From positions 4,624,001-4,688,000 of the forward strand of contig NZ_CP063779.1 in assembly GCF_021596945.1 (NCBI RefSeq): a stretch of DNA of 64,000 bases. Direction: 5' to 3'. This stretch comes from Mongoliitalea daihaiensis. GTDB taxonomy: Bacteria; Bacteroidota; Bacteroidia; Cytophagales; Cyclobacteriaceae. The notes beneath the pieces are model-generated. The model did not search any database. It was not told where the DNA came from and saw only the letters and a program-made list of their open reading frames with translations. A program made the position numbers and the translations under genes. Below are positions 32,315 to 43,400 of this stretch, piece by piece (positions within the stretch are counted from its first letter, which is position 1; each line of letters starts with the position of its first letter).

Positions 32315-32358
32315 AAAAACTCCTTGAAAAAGAGCTGAGTCGCTTTCAAGGAGTTTTT
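32315..32358. terminator. Bidirectional terminator between the protease and icd genes
   Basis: The inverted repeat AAAAACTCCTTGAAA (32315-32329) and TTTCAAGGAGTTTTT (32344-32358) is perfect over 15 bases, with a 14-base loop. A-runs and T-runs on the two sides allow termination of both convergent genes. Confidence 0.85.
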
Positions 32359-32384
32359 ATACTTGAATATCTAGTTTGTAAAGC

Positions 32385-34613
<2,229 letters not shown>

Positions 34614-34721
34614 TTAATGATTCTTGTTTGGATTGATTTAAACTGAAAGGTTAACTGGATTTACTTTTGTAAAATTCCTTAACCTTAAAAATCGGGCTAA
34701 AATAAGTAAAAAATCCCATTT

Positions 34722-35516
34722 TTAAGGTATTGTGAAATTATCGGCATCCATCCATGCTGGAAATTTAGCCCGATATTCCATCAGGGGTTTATACCCCAAA
34801 GTGCTGTAAAGCACACAATCTTCGTCTTCATTAAAGACCAGCGTATTCCCTTTAAAGTCATATACGGCACTGTGCCCCGAATAGGGGATAGCATTCCCAT
34901 CCTGCCCTACTCGATTGACTCCTAGGGAGTAGCAAAGATTTTCGATCGCCCGCGCTTGCAAAAGTATATCCCAAGCTGAAATTCTTGGTTTTGGCCAACT
35001 AGCCACAAAAAGGATTAAATCATACGCTAACATGTCCCCTTCCATTGTATTTCGAGACCAAACAGGGAAGCGGAGATCATAGCATATCTGTGGGAGGATT
35101 TTCCATCCTTTATAAGAAATAATGATGGTAGCTTGACCTGGAGCATAGTGCTGTTCTTCGTTGGCCATTCGAAATAGGTGACGTTTATCATAGGTAAAGA
35201 TCTTGCCATCCGGCTCAACCCATAAAAAGCGATTGTAAAAGTTCCCTGCATCACTTATTACAATGGAGCCACAAATTACAGCGCGAGTTTGAGCGGCCAT
35301 CTGTTTCATCCATTTAGTAGTGGTCAAATTCATTGGTTCAGCTACTTCAACAGCATCCATCGTAAATCCTGTAGTAAACATTTCAGGTAAGACGATGATA
35401 TCCAAAGGCTGTTGCAGATTAAAAATTTTTTCTTCCAACATAGCCAAATTGGCTGTTTTATTCTTCCAAAAAAGGGAAGTTTGTATAAGTGCTACTTTTA
35501 AATCAGGTATTGACAT
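34722..35516 (-). CDS. Nitrilase-superfamily omega-amidase (YafV-like)
   Basis: A 264-residue carbon-nitrogen hydrolase. The Glu-Lys-Cys triad is visible in order: LPEMFTTGFTMD, TYDKRHLFRMANEE, and PQICYDLRFPVWSRN. These motifs match the omega-amidase/YafV group, which hydrolyses 2-oxoglutaramate or 2-oxosuccinamate and so removes by-products of glutamine transamination. It sits just upstream of icd and after def, 45 bases from def. Other nitrilase subgroups have different flanking residues, which supports this assignment. Confidence 0.88.
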   Translation of the reverse strand: MSIPDLKVALIQTSLFWKNKTANLAMLEEKIFNLQQPLDIIVLPEMFTTGFTMDAVEVAEPMNLTTTKWMKQMAAQTRAVICGSIVISDAGNFYNRFLWVEPDGKIFTYDKRHLFRMANEEQHYAPGQATIIISYKGWKILPQICYDLRFPVWSRNTMEGDMLAYDLILFVASWPKPRISAWDILLQARAIENLCYSLGVNRVGQDGNAIPYSGHSAVYDFKGNTLVFNEDEDCVLYSTLGYKPLMEYRAKFPAWMDADNFTIP

Positions 35517-35561
35517 AGGAAATAAACTTCACAGAACTAAGAATTCAGCTGAATCCTTGAC

Positions 35562-36116
35562 TTACTTCAACGGATACACCATCCGGTAATCGGTTGAGAT
35601 TTTCCCTTTGCTGACATCGATCAGCTTGCTTTGTATCAGTCGTTTTTTTAATCCTTTGAGATAATCCACAAAAAGAATTCCTTCCAAATGATCATACTCG
35701 TGTTGAATAACCCTTGCAGTCATTCCTGAAAACTCCTCTTCTTTCAAGTTCCAATTTTCATCGTAATACTCAATAGTCAGCTTTTCGGGACGAATGATTT
35801 CTGCGCGAACATCTGGAATACTGAGACAACCTTCTTCGAATCCATAATTATCTCCGTATTCATCCAATATAATTGGATTGATAAAGGCTCTGCGGATGCC
35901 TTTTTCCTCATCCTCTTCATCTAGCATCAAGGAGCTATCAATTACAAATAATCGAATACCTTTATTGATTTGGGGAGCTGCCAATCCAACGCCGTTGGCA
36001 TGGTCCATGGTGCTGTACATATCTTTGATCAGCTCAGACAAATCATCTCCTTCATGTATTTCTTCAGCTTCTTTTTTTAATATGGGGTTGCCATAAGCAA
36101 CAATTGGGTATATCAT
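35562..36116 (-). CDS. def: Peptide deformylase
   Basis: A 184-residue iron/zinc hydrolase that removes the formyl group from nascent proteins. The three motifs are present: GVGLAAPQI, EEGCLSIP (Cys ligand) and IQHEYDHLEGILF (two His ligands and the catalytic Glu). It is translated four bases overlapping ruvX, as in many Bacteroidota genomes where yqgF and def are neighbours. Confidence 0.96.
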   Translation of the reverse strand: MIYPIVAYGNPILKKEAEEIHEGDDLSELIKDMYSTMDHANGVGLAAPQINKGIRLFVIDSSLMLDEEDEEKGIRRAFINPIILDEYGDNYGFEEGCLSIPDVRAEIIRPEKLTIEYYDENWNLKEEEFSGMTARVIQHEYDHLEGILFVDYLKGLKKRLIQSKLIDVSKGKISTDYRMVYPLK

Positions 36117-36526
36117 AATCTATCTAAATAGGTCTGTAATATGATTGCAGCGCTCAGTTTGTCCAAGTTCCCTGCTTTTTCTTTTCTATCTTTTTTCTTA
36201 GAACCCATAGCTATCATGGATTGCATAGCCATTTTGGAGGTAAAACGCTCGTCTACAAATGTTATGGGCATCTCAGGAAACACTTTTGTTAAGCGTTTTT
36301 TTAACGCTTCCACCAAAGGAGTCATTTGATTAGGGGTACCATCCAGTGATTTGGGGTATCCAATGATAAGCAATTCAACCGTTTCTTTTATGAAATAATT
36401 CCTTAAATAATCCTCTAAAGTGTGGGTTGGAATAGTTTCTAAGGGATTTGCAATCATTTTTAAAGGGTCCGTGACTGCCAAACCCGTGCGCTTAGTGCCC
36501 AAATCAATGGCTAGAATCCTCCCCAT
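36113..36526 (-). CDS. ruvX: Holliday junction resolvase / rRNA-processing nuclease YqgF
   Basis: A 137-residue RNase H-fold protein. The acidic active-site residues lie in ILAIDLGTKRTGLAV, TFVDERFTSKMA and DKLSAAIILQTYL. It has been linked to 16S rRNA 5' processing and to Holliday junction resolution. The start is immediately after the hemerythrin gene stop (no gap) and the end overlaps def by four bases. Confidence 0.93.
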   Translation of the reverse strand: MGRILAIDLGTKRTGLAVTDPLKMIANPLETIPTHTLEDYLRNYFIKETVELLIIGYPKSLDGTPNQMTPLVEALKKRLTKVFPEMPITFVDERFTSKMAMQSMIAMGSKKKDRKEKAGNLDKLSAAIILQTYLDRL

Positions 36527-37288
36527 TTAGTTGCTGATTATTTTTTTCTTCAACCTTCTCACAACTTCACGCTCAAGTTCAATAGCTTTAGGAAATAGTA
36601 AGGTATCCTCAATGGTAGCATGTACTTGCAATTCTTTTTCAAAAACCTGCAATTCATGGTAAAGAACCTTAATGGCTGTAGGGGCATCTGCTTCCAACTG
36701 ATAATCCTTCGTAAGTTGTCGGATACCAACCATCTCATCATCATGCGCTTCATGCTGATCTGATAAGTGAGAAATTGGCTTCTGCTTCAAAATTTTCAAG
36801 GCATCTGGCAATATGTATACGTCAGATTCTATTTCTTGCAGTAATTTGATGCGATTAAACAAAGTCGTCTCTTCTTCATGGATGTGGTGGATGAAATCTT
36901 CTACAAATAATGGAAACAACATCTTTAGGTCACCTAATATCCCGTCATACATGCCTTCGACACGGATTCCCCCGATCATATTGGACAGAAAAGGCAACTC
37001 CTGCCTTACAAAAAAGTAATGCTTGCGCTTCAAATACGCCATGAGAACTTCAATCGGCTTTAAATAAAGATCTTCATGACTAGGTTCTTTGCGCAATGCC
37101 CAAGATTCCAATTCTGCTGTCAACTGCTGAGGATTAATTTTAAATTTTTCACAGACCTCGGCAAGGGAATTGTGTTCATACAAAAAAAAGTCAATGCCAA
37201 AATAATGTAATACAGCCGCAAAAACATAGTTTTCTTCTACCAGTTCCTTGATGGGCTTATGATGACTATTTGATTTCAACTCTGACAT
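36527..37288 (-). CDS. Hemerythrin-domain protein with cysteine-less DUF542-like N-terminus
   Basis: A 253-residue protein related to the RIC/YtfE/ScdA iron-sulfur repair family. Residues 12-60 (IKELVEENYVFAAVLHYFGIDF) resemble the DUF542 domain, but the usual GIDFCCGG cysteines are replaced by GIDFFLYEHN. The C-terminal half has hemerythrin-type histidines: FIHHIHEEETTLF, DQHEAHDDEM, and VHATIEDTLLFPKA. The di-iron site thus seems complete while the thiol site is lost. It heads the ruvX-def unit and is divergent from the S41 protease gene. Confidence 0.78.
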   Translation of the reverse strand: MSELKSNSHHKPIKELVEENYVFAAVLHYFGIDFFLYEHNSLAEVCEKFKINPQQLTAELESWALRKEPSHEDLYLKPIEVLMAYLKRKHYFFVRQELPFLSNMIGGIRVEGMYDGILGDLKMLFPLFVEDFIHHIHEEETTLFNRIKLLQEIESDVYILPDALKILKQKPISHLSDQHEAHDDEMVGIRQLTKDYQLEADAPTAIKVLYHELQVFEKELQVHATIEDTLLFPKAIELEREVVRRLKKKIISN

Positions 37289-37367
37289 TCAACAAAATTA
37301 CTTTATTTTACATAAATTAAGACAAAGACTTCGCCAAAAATCAAATAATCACGTTTATTTAAACGAA

Positions 37368-37399
37368 TTGGTCGAGTTTACAGTTAAATTGTATATTTG
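37368..37399 (+). promoter_or_regulatory. Bacteroidota-type promoter of the S41 protease gene
   Basis: TATATTTG at 37392-37399 matches the Bacteroidota -7 consensus TAnnTTTG exactly. A TTG at 37368-37370 lies 21 bases upstream of it in the -33 position. The predicted transcription start is about 35 bases before the GTG start at 37441. Confidence 0.5.
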
Positions 37400-37440
37400 A
37401 AGATATTCGAAAGTCCCAAAAACTAACTACCTACAAAACC

Positions 37441-39075
37441 GTGAGTGAAATAAAAAACAGTAAACAGCAAATTAGGGTACCAATTATATTGGCCTTGGGG
37501 ATTTCTGCAGGGATTTGGATTGGAGCCACCTTTGCGGAACCAAAAAATGACCGAAATGACTTAAGAGCTGCGATTTACAAGTTGCAGGAAATTATTACAT
37601 ATATCAATCGAGATTATGTAGACAGTGTCAATACGAATGAGTTGGTGGAATATGGAATCCAACAGATGTTGGAAAAACTAGATCCACACTCCTCTTATAT
37701 CCCTGCAAGGGATGCCACTTTGGCCAAGTCGCAATTAGAAGGTGAATTTGATGGCATCGGTGTTGAATTTGGGATTATCCGTGACACCATCTATGTGGTT
37801 GCTCCATTAACTGGTGGTCCGTCAGAAAAATTAGGCATCCAATCAGGTGACCAAATTATCTCTGTAGATGGAAAGTCAGTAGCAGGAACAGGTATCACCA
37901 ACCGTGATGTATTTGATTTGCTACGAGGTCCTAGAGGAAGTAAGGTGAACATTGAAGTCAAACGTAAAAATCAAGCGTCTTTATTGCCATTTGAAATCCA
38001 ACGAGATAAAATCCCTCAATACAGTATCAATGCCACTTACATGGTAGATCATGAAATCGGATACATTAAGGTAACAAGATTCGCAGCAACCACCTACGAA
38101 GAATTCAAAAAATCCCTCAGTGACTTGAAAGATCAGGGAATGACTAAACTGATTTTAGACTTACAAAGCAATCCAGGAGGATATATGACCGCCGCTATCA
38201 ATATGGTAGATGAACTCTTGGGTGATAATGCATTGATTGTTTCCCAAAAAGGAAAAACAAGCCGCTTCAATAACAAAGCATATGCAATCAGACCTGGAAT
38301 GTTTGAAGATGGCTCTGTTATCGTGTTGATCAATGAAGGCAGTGCCTCTGCATCTGAAATTGTAGCAGGAGCCATCCAAGATAATGACAGAGGACTTGTA
38401 GTAGGTAGAAGGTCCTTTGGGAAAGGTTTGGTACAATTACCATTAGATCTATCCGACGGAGCAGAACTACGTCTAACCATCGCTCGATACTATACTCCTT
38501 CTGGAAGATCGATTCAAAAACCATATGGAGAAAACGAAGACTACTCTTCTGATTGGAATAATCGTTTAATTCATGGAGAGTTTTTCTCTGCTGACAGTGT
38601 GAAATTCAGTGATAGCTTGAAATATGAAACAGTTTCAGGCAGAACGGTCTATGGAGGGGGTGGAATCATGCCTGATTTCTTTGTCCCACTTGATACTACC
38701 ATGGCAAGTGCTTATGTCAATAGATTGTTTAACTCAGATTCTGCACGTGAATTTATCCTGGATTATGTGGATTCCAACAAAAAGAAATTTGAAGGCATGA
38801 GTTTCGAAGATTATTACAATAAATTTAAAGTTTCGGATGATATGCTTCAAGCCCTGATCAAGATGGGGGAGAAAAACAAAGTGAAATACGACGAGAAGGA
38901 TTTCAAAAAATCTAAAGAATATCTTCGCGTCCTTGTCAAAGCACATATGGGGAGAAATGTTTTCGATGACAATGCCTTTTACAAGGTTATCAATGATATC
39001 AATGAAATCTACCTGCAAGCTGTCAATCTTTTTGATGAAGCGGAAAAATTGGCATTGAATTCTAAAAAGGAGTAG
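37441..39075 (+). CDS. S41-family C-terminal processing protease
   Basis: A 544-residue protease starting at GTG. An N-terminal membrane anchor (IILALGISAGIWIGATFA, about residues 15-32) places the enzyme in the periplasm. A PDZ domain follows (GIQSGDQIISVDGKSV), then the S41 core with the catalytic serine in NEGSASASEIVAGA and lysine in RRSFGKGLVQ. The C-terminal 120 residues are helical and charged. It is a CtpA/Prc-type protease that acts on envelope proteins. It has its own promoter and terminator. Confidence 0.92.
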   Translation: MSEIKNSKQQIRVPIILALGISAGIWIGATFAEPKNDRNDLRAAIYKLQEIITYINRDYVDSVNTNELVEYGIQQMLEKLDPHSSYIPARDATLAKSQLEGEFDGIGVEFGIIRDTIYVVAPLTGGPSEKLGIQSGDQIISVDGKSVAGTGITNRDVFDLLRGPRGSKVNIEVKRKNQASLLPFEIQRDKIPQYSINATYMVDHEIGYIKVTRFAATTYEEFKKSLSDLKDQGMTKLILDLQSNPGGYMTAAINMVDELLGDNALIVSQKGKTSRFNNKAYAIRPGMFEDGSVIVLINEGSASASEIVAGAIQDNDRGLVVGRRSFGKGLVQLPLDLSDGAELRLTIARYYTPSGRSIQKPYGENEDYSSDWNNRLIHGEFFSADSVKFSDSLKYETVSGRTVYGGGGIMPDFFVPLDTTMASAYVNRLFNSDSAREFILDYVDSNKKKFEGMSFEDYYNKFKVSDDMLQALIKMGEKNKVKYDEKDFKKSKEYLRVLVKAHMGRNVFDDNAFYKVINDINEIYLQAVNLFDEAEKLALNSKKE

Positions 39076-39098
39076 AGTTTAAGAAAATCTTTTAATAG

Positions 39099-39128
39099 AA
39101 AGCCAGGCTATCAGAAGCTTGGCTTTTT
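39099..39128 (+). terminator. Intrinsic terminator of the S41 protease gene
   Basis: AAAGCCAGGCT-ATCAGA-AGCTTGGCTTT pairs over 11 bases with one G-U wobble and ends in TTTTT. It starts 24 bases after the stop codon. Confidence 0.75.
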
Positions 39129-39193
39129 ACGTTTATGGAAAATCGCTTGATTCAGAAACGCTTTTTGAGCTAATTTGAAATAAATCCAGCATT

Positions 39194-39658
39194 ATGAAGT
39201 ACTCCCTGTTCATCTTTCTATTTGTTTCAATCATTTCAATGAAGCCACTGAAGACTCAAGCCCAAACTCAAACTCAAGCTAAAGCTAAAATCACCCATAT
39301 CGCAGTATATGTCAAAGACATTAAAAGCAGCACTGATTTTTACGTCAAAGTTTTTGGCTTTCCCAAACTCGACGAACCCTTTAAAGATGGCCTCCATGAT
39401 TGGTTGGATATTGGGAATAACTTAAGCATGCATATCATTCAAGCGCCTTGGGAACCTGTGATTATCAATAAACATAACCACATTTGTTTCAGTGTCCCCG
39501 ATATGGACACGTTTATTCAAAACCTAGAAACATTAAATATTCCTTACGAAGACTGGCCCGGCAACCCCTACACTATCACCACCCGGCCTGATGGAATTCG
39601 CCAATTGTATATCCGTGACCCTGATGGGTATTGGCTAGAGGTGAATGATGAATATTGA
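39194..39658 (+). CDS. Exported VOC-family (glyoxalase-fold) protein
   Basis: A 154-residue protein with a signal peptide (residues 1-24, ending KTQAQ) followed by one vicinal-oxygen-chelate domain: ITHIAVYVKDIKSSTDFYV, HNHICFSVPDM and DPDGYWLEVND, which provide the usual His and Glu metal ligands. VOC proteins are normally cytoplasmic, so a periplasmic form is slightly unusual. Lactoylglutathione-lyase-like activity is possible, but the substrate is unknown. It stands alone. Confidence 0.82.
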   Translation: MKYSLFIFLFVSIISMKPLKTQAQTQTQAKAKITHIAVYVKDIKSSTDFYVKVFGFPKLDEPFKDGLHDWLDIGNNLSMHIIQAPWEPVIINKHNHICFSVPDMDTFIQNLETLNIPYEDWPGNPYTITTRPDGIRQLYIRDPDGYWLEVNDEY

Positions 39659-39912
39659 GGGAACGCGAAGGCGCGAACGCAAGGTTTTAAAATCGCAAAG
39701 AATCAAATCCTGGGGTAAATATGAAAAATCTTATATACGTTAAAGGACTGTTTGCCACAAAGGCTCAAAGGCACTAAGATATGAGGTTGGGGAATATACA
39801 TCTCTATAAAATCTCAAATTATGTCTTTTTTCGATTATAAGTGCAAATGAAAAATAGTATTCATGGTTATTCTTTGTAGGTATAAGTAAGTTCTTGCCTT
39901 AAAATCAATGAT
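39659..39912. other. Non-coding spacer with repetitive-looking sequence
   Basis: No gene is supported here. The stretch gaacgcgaaggcgcgaac and the later gccacaaaggctcaaagg resemble the low-complexity degenerate repeats scattered between Bacteroidota genes. I see no hairpin until the terminator at 39913. Confidence 0.5.
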
Positions 39913-39945
39913 AAAAAAAGCCTTGGTGGGATCACCAAGACTTTT
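39913..39945 (-). terminator. Intrinsic terminator of the M1 peptidase gene
   Basis: On the minus strand the stem CTTGGTG-ATCC-CACCAAG (39922-39939) is followed by CTTTTTTTAT. It lies 11 bases beyond the stop codon of the M1 peptidase gene. Confidence 0.78.
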
Positions 39946-39955
39946 GAATAAATTA

Positions 39956-41911
39956 TTATTTGTAAAGGGTGGATGGCCATTTGTCATTGCCTGAGTTGAT
40001 ATCGGTGATCACTTTGTCAGGATCGATTTCTACCGCTACCACTTTCTTATCTACTCTGAGTAGGTGGCTCCATTGATTACCCTTAAACCAAATCTCTACT
40101 GGTAACATTCTTCTTTCTTTCTCTCCATCTTCATACGTGATTTCTAGCAATACAGGCATTGGCATTTCACCTCTATTGGATAGATTTACCACATAATTAC
40201 CACCGTAAGGGAATACTCCATCAATGGCTAAATCAATGTTGGCATTGCTGTAGAACCAGCCCTTCCAGAACCAATCCAGATTCTCTCCCGATACATTTTC
40301 CATGTGGTTAAAGAAGTCTGTGGGCTGCGGATGCTTGTAAGCCCAAGTATTAATGTAGGATCTGAAAGCTCTATTAAATGTTTCGGGGCCTAACACATAC
40401 TCTTTGAGCATCATCAATCCCATCGCCGGTTTGTAGTAAGCTGCCATTCCTAAATTATTGGACTGTGTTCTATCAGGGTGTGTGGCGGTGGGCTCTCTGT
40501 CTTTGCTTGTCATCCAACCGATATATCTTCTGGTCTGCTTCAGATTATTGGTGTACTCTCCATCATTAAACGCTAGGTAACTGTAGTAATTGATAAACGT
40601 ATTGAAACCTTCATCCATCCAAGCATGTCTACGCTCATTGGAACCCACAATCATCGGGAACCAATTATGTCCAAACTCATGGTCAGTCACACCCCATAAA
40701 GACTCTCCTTTGGACTTCCAACTACAGAAATTCAATCCTGGATATTCCATCCCTCCTACTTCCGCCGCTACATTAACCGCTACTGGATAAGGATATTCGT
40801 ACCACATCTCAGAATAATGTTCTACCGAAGCTTTACTGTATTCGGTGGATCTTCCCCAAGCTTCATAGCCATCACTTTCTACGGGGTAAACCGATTGGGC
40901 CATGGCAGTCTTGCCTGAAGGCAAATTGATTTTGGCTGCATCCCAAATAAAGGCTTTGGAAGATGAAAAAGCCACATCGCGGGTATTGTTCATTTTGAAA
41001 TGCCAAGTGAGATTTCCGCTTTGGGCTGGACGAGTTTTACCATAGTCTGTTACTTCATCTGGTGAAATAAGGTAAACCCGTTCATCACTAGTAGCTGCTT
41101 GCTTCATTCTATCTTGAAGTAGCTTAGGTAAAACTTGCGTTGGATTGACCAACTCACCTGAAGCTACTACGATATGATCATAAGGTACTGTGATTTTATA
41201 GTCAAAATCTCCATAACCCAAATAAAACTCTCCAGCACCTAAGTACGGATCGGTGTTCCAACCAGTCACATCATCGAAGACAGCAACTTTAGGATACCAT
41301 TGTGCTAATGCAAAGATTTCACCATTTTTGGTGCTTACGCGACCCATGCGATCCATTCCTTTTTGTGGGATTTTATAGGCAAAATCCATGGAAATAGTCG
41401 CTTGGCCACCATTGGCAGGTATAGGTTCAGCAAAATACACCTGCATGCGGGTATCGGAAATGTAATGCTCACTGGAAACAGGCTTGTTTCTACCAACCAC
41501 CTGTGCTTTCACATTAGTAATCGTATTTCCACCATCCAAATCTCCATTATAGCGATTGCCTTGAACGGGAGTTGTTAACGTCCCACGAGATTCTGGGGTA
41601 AATCTATTTTGCTCCAAATACAACCACACAAAGTCCAAGGCTTCTGGAGAATTATTTTTGTAGGTAATCACCACATTACCTGTAATTGTCTGCTCATCTT
41701 CATCCAAGATAACATTCATGACATAGTCTGCCCCGTTTTGCCAGTAAGAAGGACCGGGTTTGCCGGAGGCCGTACGGTAAGCTGTTCCCTGACGGTAACC
41801 AAATTCGGTAAAAGCATCATCTCTATTATCCCGAACCTGCTGTGCAAACAGTGGGCTCGTGGCAGAGCTGATGAAAAATAGGACGATGATCCCTATCCAA
41901 GTATTTTTCAT
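39956..41911 (-). CDS. M1-family metallopeptidase
   Basis: A 651-residue exported peptidase with a signal peptide (residues 1-24, ending LFAQQ). The zinc site is VTDHEFGHNWFPMIV with the distant glutamate in WMDEGFNTFINY 18 residues later (HExxH-x18-E). The exopeptidase GxMEN motif appears in altered form as VGGMEYPG. An N-terminal beta-rich domain (VMNVILDEDEQTITGNVVI) and a C-terminal helical part agree with the aminopeptidase N fold. It is probably periplasmic and trims peptides. Confidence 0.92.
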   Translation of the reverse strand: MKNTWIGIIVLFFISSATSPLFAQQVRDNRDDAFTEFGYRQGTAYRTASGKPGPSYWQNGADYVMNVILDEDEQTITGNVVITYKNNSPEALDFVWLYLEQNRFTPESRGTLTTPVQGNRYNGDLDGGNTITNVKAQVVGRNKPVSSEHYISDTRMQVYFAEPIPANGGQATISMDFAYKIPQKGMDRMGRVSTKNGEIFALAQWYPKVAVFDDVTGWNTDPYLGAGEFYLGYGDFDYKITVPYDHIVVASGELVNPTQVLPKLLQDRMKQAATSDERVYLISPDEVTDYGKTRPAQSGNLTWHFKMNNTRDVAFSSSKAFIWDAAKINLPSGKTAMAQSVYPVESDGYEAWGRSTEYSKASVEHYSEMWYEYPYPVAVNVAAEVGGMEYPGLNFCSWKSKGESLWGVTDHEFGHNWFPMIVGSNERRHAWMDEGFNTFINYYSYLAFNDGEYTNNLKQTRRYIGWMTSKDREPTATHPDRTQSNNLGMAAYYKPAMGLMMLKEYVLGPETFNRAFRSYINTWAYKHPQPTDFFNHMENVSGENLDWFWKGWFYSNANIDLAIDGVFPYGGNYVVNLSNRGEMPMPVLLEITYEDGEKERRMLPVEIWFKGNQWSHLLRVDKKVVAVEIDPDKVITDINSGNDKWPSTLYK

Positions 41912-42143
41912 AATTATTTAAGTTGATTTAAATCTTTTTTCGATGAAATAATAGTACAAACACAAAAATACAGGAAAGTGTAAGGAGATAAAGTTCTTGA
42001 TGTTAATTTCTCCAAAATCATGCAAAAGAGATGAAAATTAGACTTCAGAAAATAGATCAATAAATTAAAAACAAAAACTAATCGGTTAAGTTCTTGAATA
42101 GATTTTATATTCATTTGATGTCCCGTGTTAACTTTATCTCGAG

Positions 42144-43397
42144 ATGAACTATTCTTTCAAGCACGCTTTTCTCCTTGTAATATGTGCATTATCCTTATTC
42201 TCAGCCAAGGCACAAAACAAAAACCCCATCGATATTGAATTTACGGGAATGTTTTGGTTGATAACCACTTACAACTTTCAATCTTCAGATCCCAATTGGG
42301 CGGAAATGTTGAGACCTACACGTATCTTGGACGATCAAGGGAGACCTTTTGCCGACAATGGTTCTTTCGGCATCAGTGTTAGACCATCCCGAGTTGGTTT
42401 TAATACCAGGCAATCTACGTCTAAAGGTGATTTAGTCACACGATTCGAATTAGATTTGGTTGGTGGAGGAAGCAATGTGGGAGAAACATTTTTCCGCGTT
42501 TTCAATGCCTATGCAGAATGGAATAGATGGACCTTTGGAAAGCGAAACTCTGTTTTCATGGATGGCAGTGTTGTCCCCAATACGGTAGAGTTTTTCGGAC
42601 CTAATGGAATGGTACTTCTTCGAAATATTCAGATCAGCTATAAGCTTGTAGATTCGCCCAAAAATCAGGTGCAAATCGGCATCGAAAACCCTTCTGCTTC
42701 TTCTGACTTAGGCCCTTTTCGTGAAGACTTTACATTCCAAGAAAAACTTTCTGACATTGTCTTCACTAACAAACTCCCAGCCTTTACTTTCCATTACCGA
42801 AGAAATTTCGAAAAAGGACATCTCCAAGCCAGTTGGGTAAGCAAATACATTTCTTGGTATGATCGAGGCAGAACCCCGGATGCAGACTTTTCAGGAGATG
42901 CATGGGGGCATGGCACCAATATTTCAGGAAGCATCAACCCTACCCGTTACATCCGCCTGTTGGGCTCTTTTGTTACTGGAAGAGGAATTCAAAACTTTCT
43001 CAACGATGGTACAGCAGACGTTGGGGTAAGGGCTAACCCAGCAAACCTAGTCACTCCTGTCAATGGAGCCCCGATTCCTTTTTATTCTGTCATGGCTGCA
43101 AGTGAAATTCGTCTAACAGAAACCCTCAGTTCAACAGTTGCTTTCTCAAGAGTGGTAAATGACACTTTTGACTCCCAATTAAGTACATCTTTTCAGAGCG
43201 GAAGTTATTTGACGGTGGGTTTGATACATAAGCCTTTACCTGGAATATCCTTTGGTCTTGAATACCAATATGCTAACCGACAAAATGCAAATTTTGTGGG
43301 GGCACCTGATCTTGAACTCCCTGCCGCTCAGGGAAACTTCTTTGCCGTCAATAAAATCCAAGCAAATTTCGTCTATCGTTTTTCTAAAATGAATTAA
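42144..43397 (+). CDS. DcaP-like outer-membrane porin
   Basis: A 417-residue protein with a signal peptide (residues 1-23, ending SAKAQ). The rest has alternating amphipathic strands with many aromatic ends (FEKGHLQASWVSKYISWY, KIQANFVYRFSKMN), and the opening IEFTGMFWLITTYNFQS and RPSRVGFNTRQ are typical of the DcaP trimeric porin family. Known DcaP proteins import dicarboxylic acids and negatively charged compounds. It is followed after three bases by an exported glutaminase, which suggests joint handling of amino acid or acid nutrients. Confidence 0.82.
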   Translation: MNYSFKHAFLLVICALSLFSAKAQNKNPIDIEFTGMFWLITTYNFQSSDPNWAEMLRPTRILDDQGRPFADNGSFGISVRPSRVGFNTRQSTSKGDLVTRFELDLVGGGSNVGETFFRVFNAYAEWNRWTFGKRNSVFMDGSVVPNTVEFFGPNGMVLLRNIQISYKLVDSPKNQVQIGIENPSASSDLGPFREDFTFQEKLSDIVFTNKLPAFTFHYRRNFEKGHLQASWVSKYISWYDRGRTPDADFSGDAWGHGTNISGSINPTRYIRLLGSFVTGRGIQNFLNDGTADVGVRANPANLVTPVNGAPIPFYSVMAASEIRLTETLSSTVAFSRVVNDTFDSQLSTSFQSGSYLTVGLIHKPLPGISFGLEYQYANRQNANFVGAPDLELPAAQGNFFAVNKIQANFVYRFSKMN

Positions 43398-43400
43398 GTC

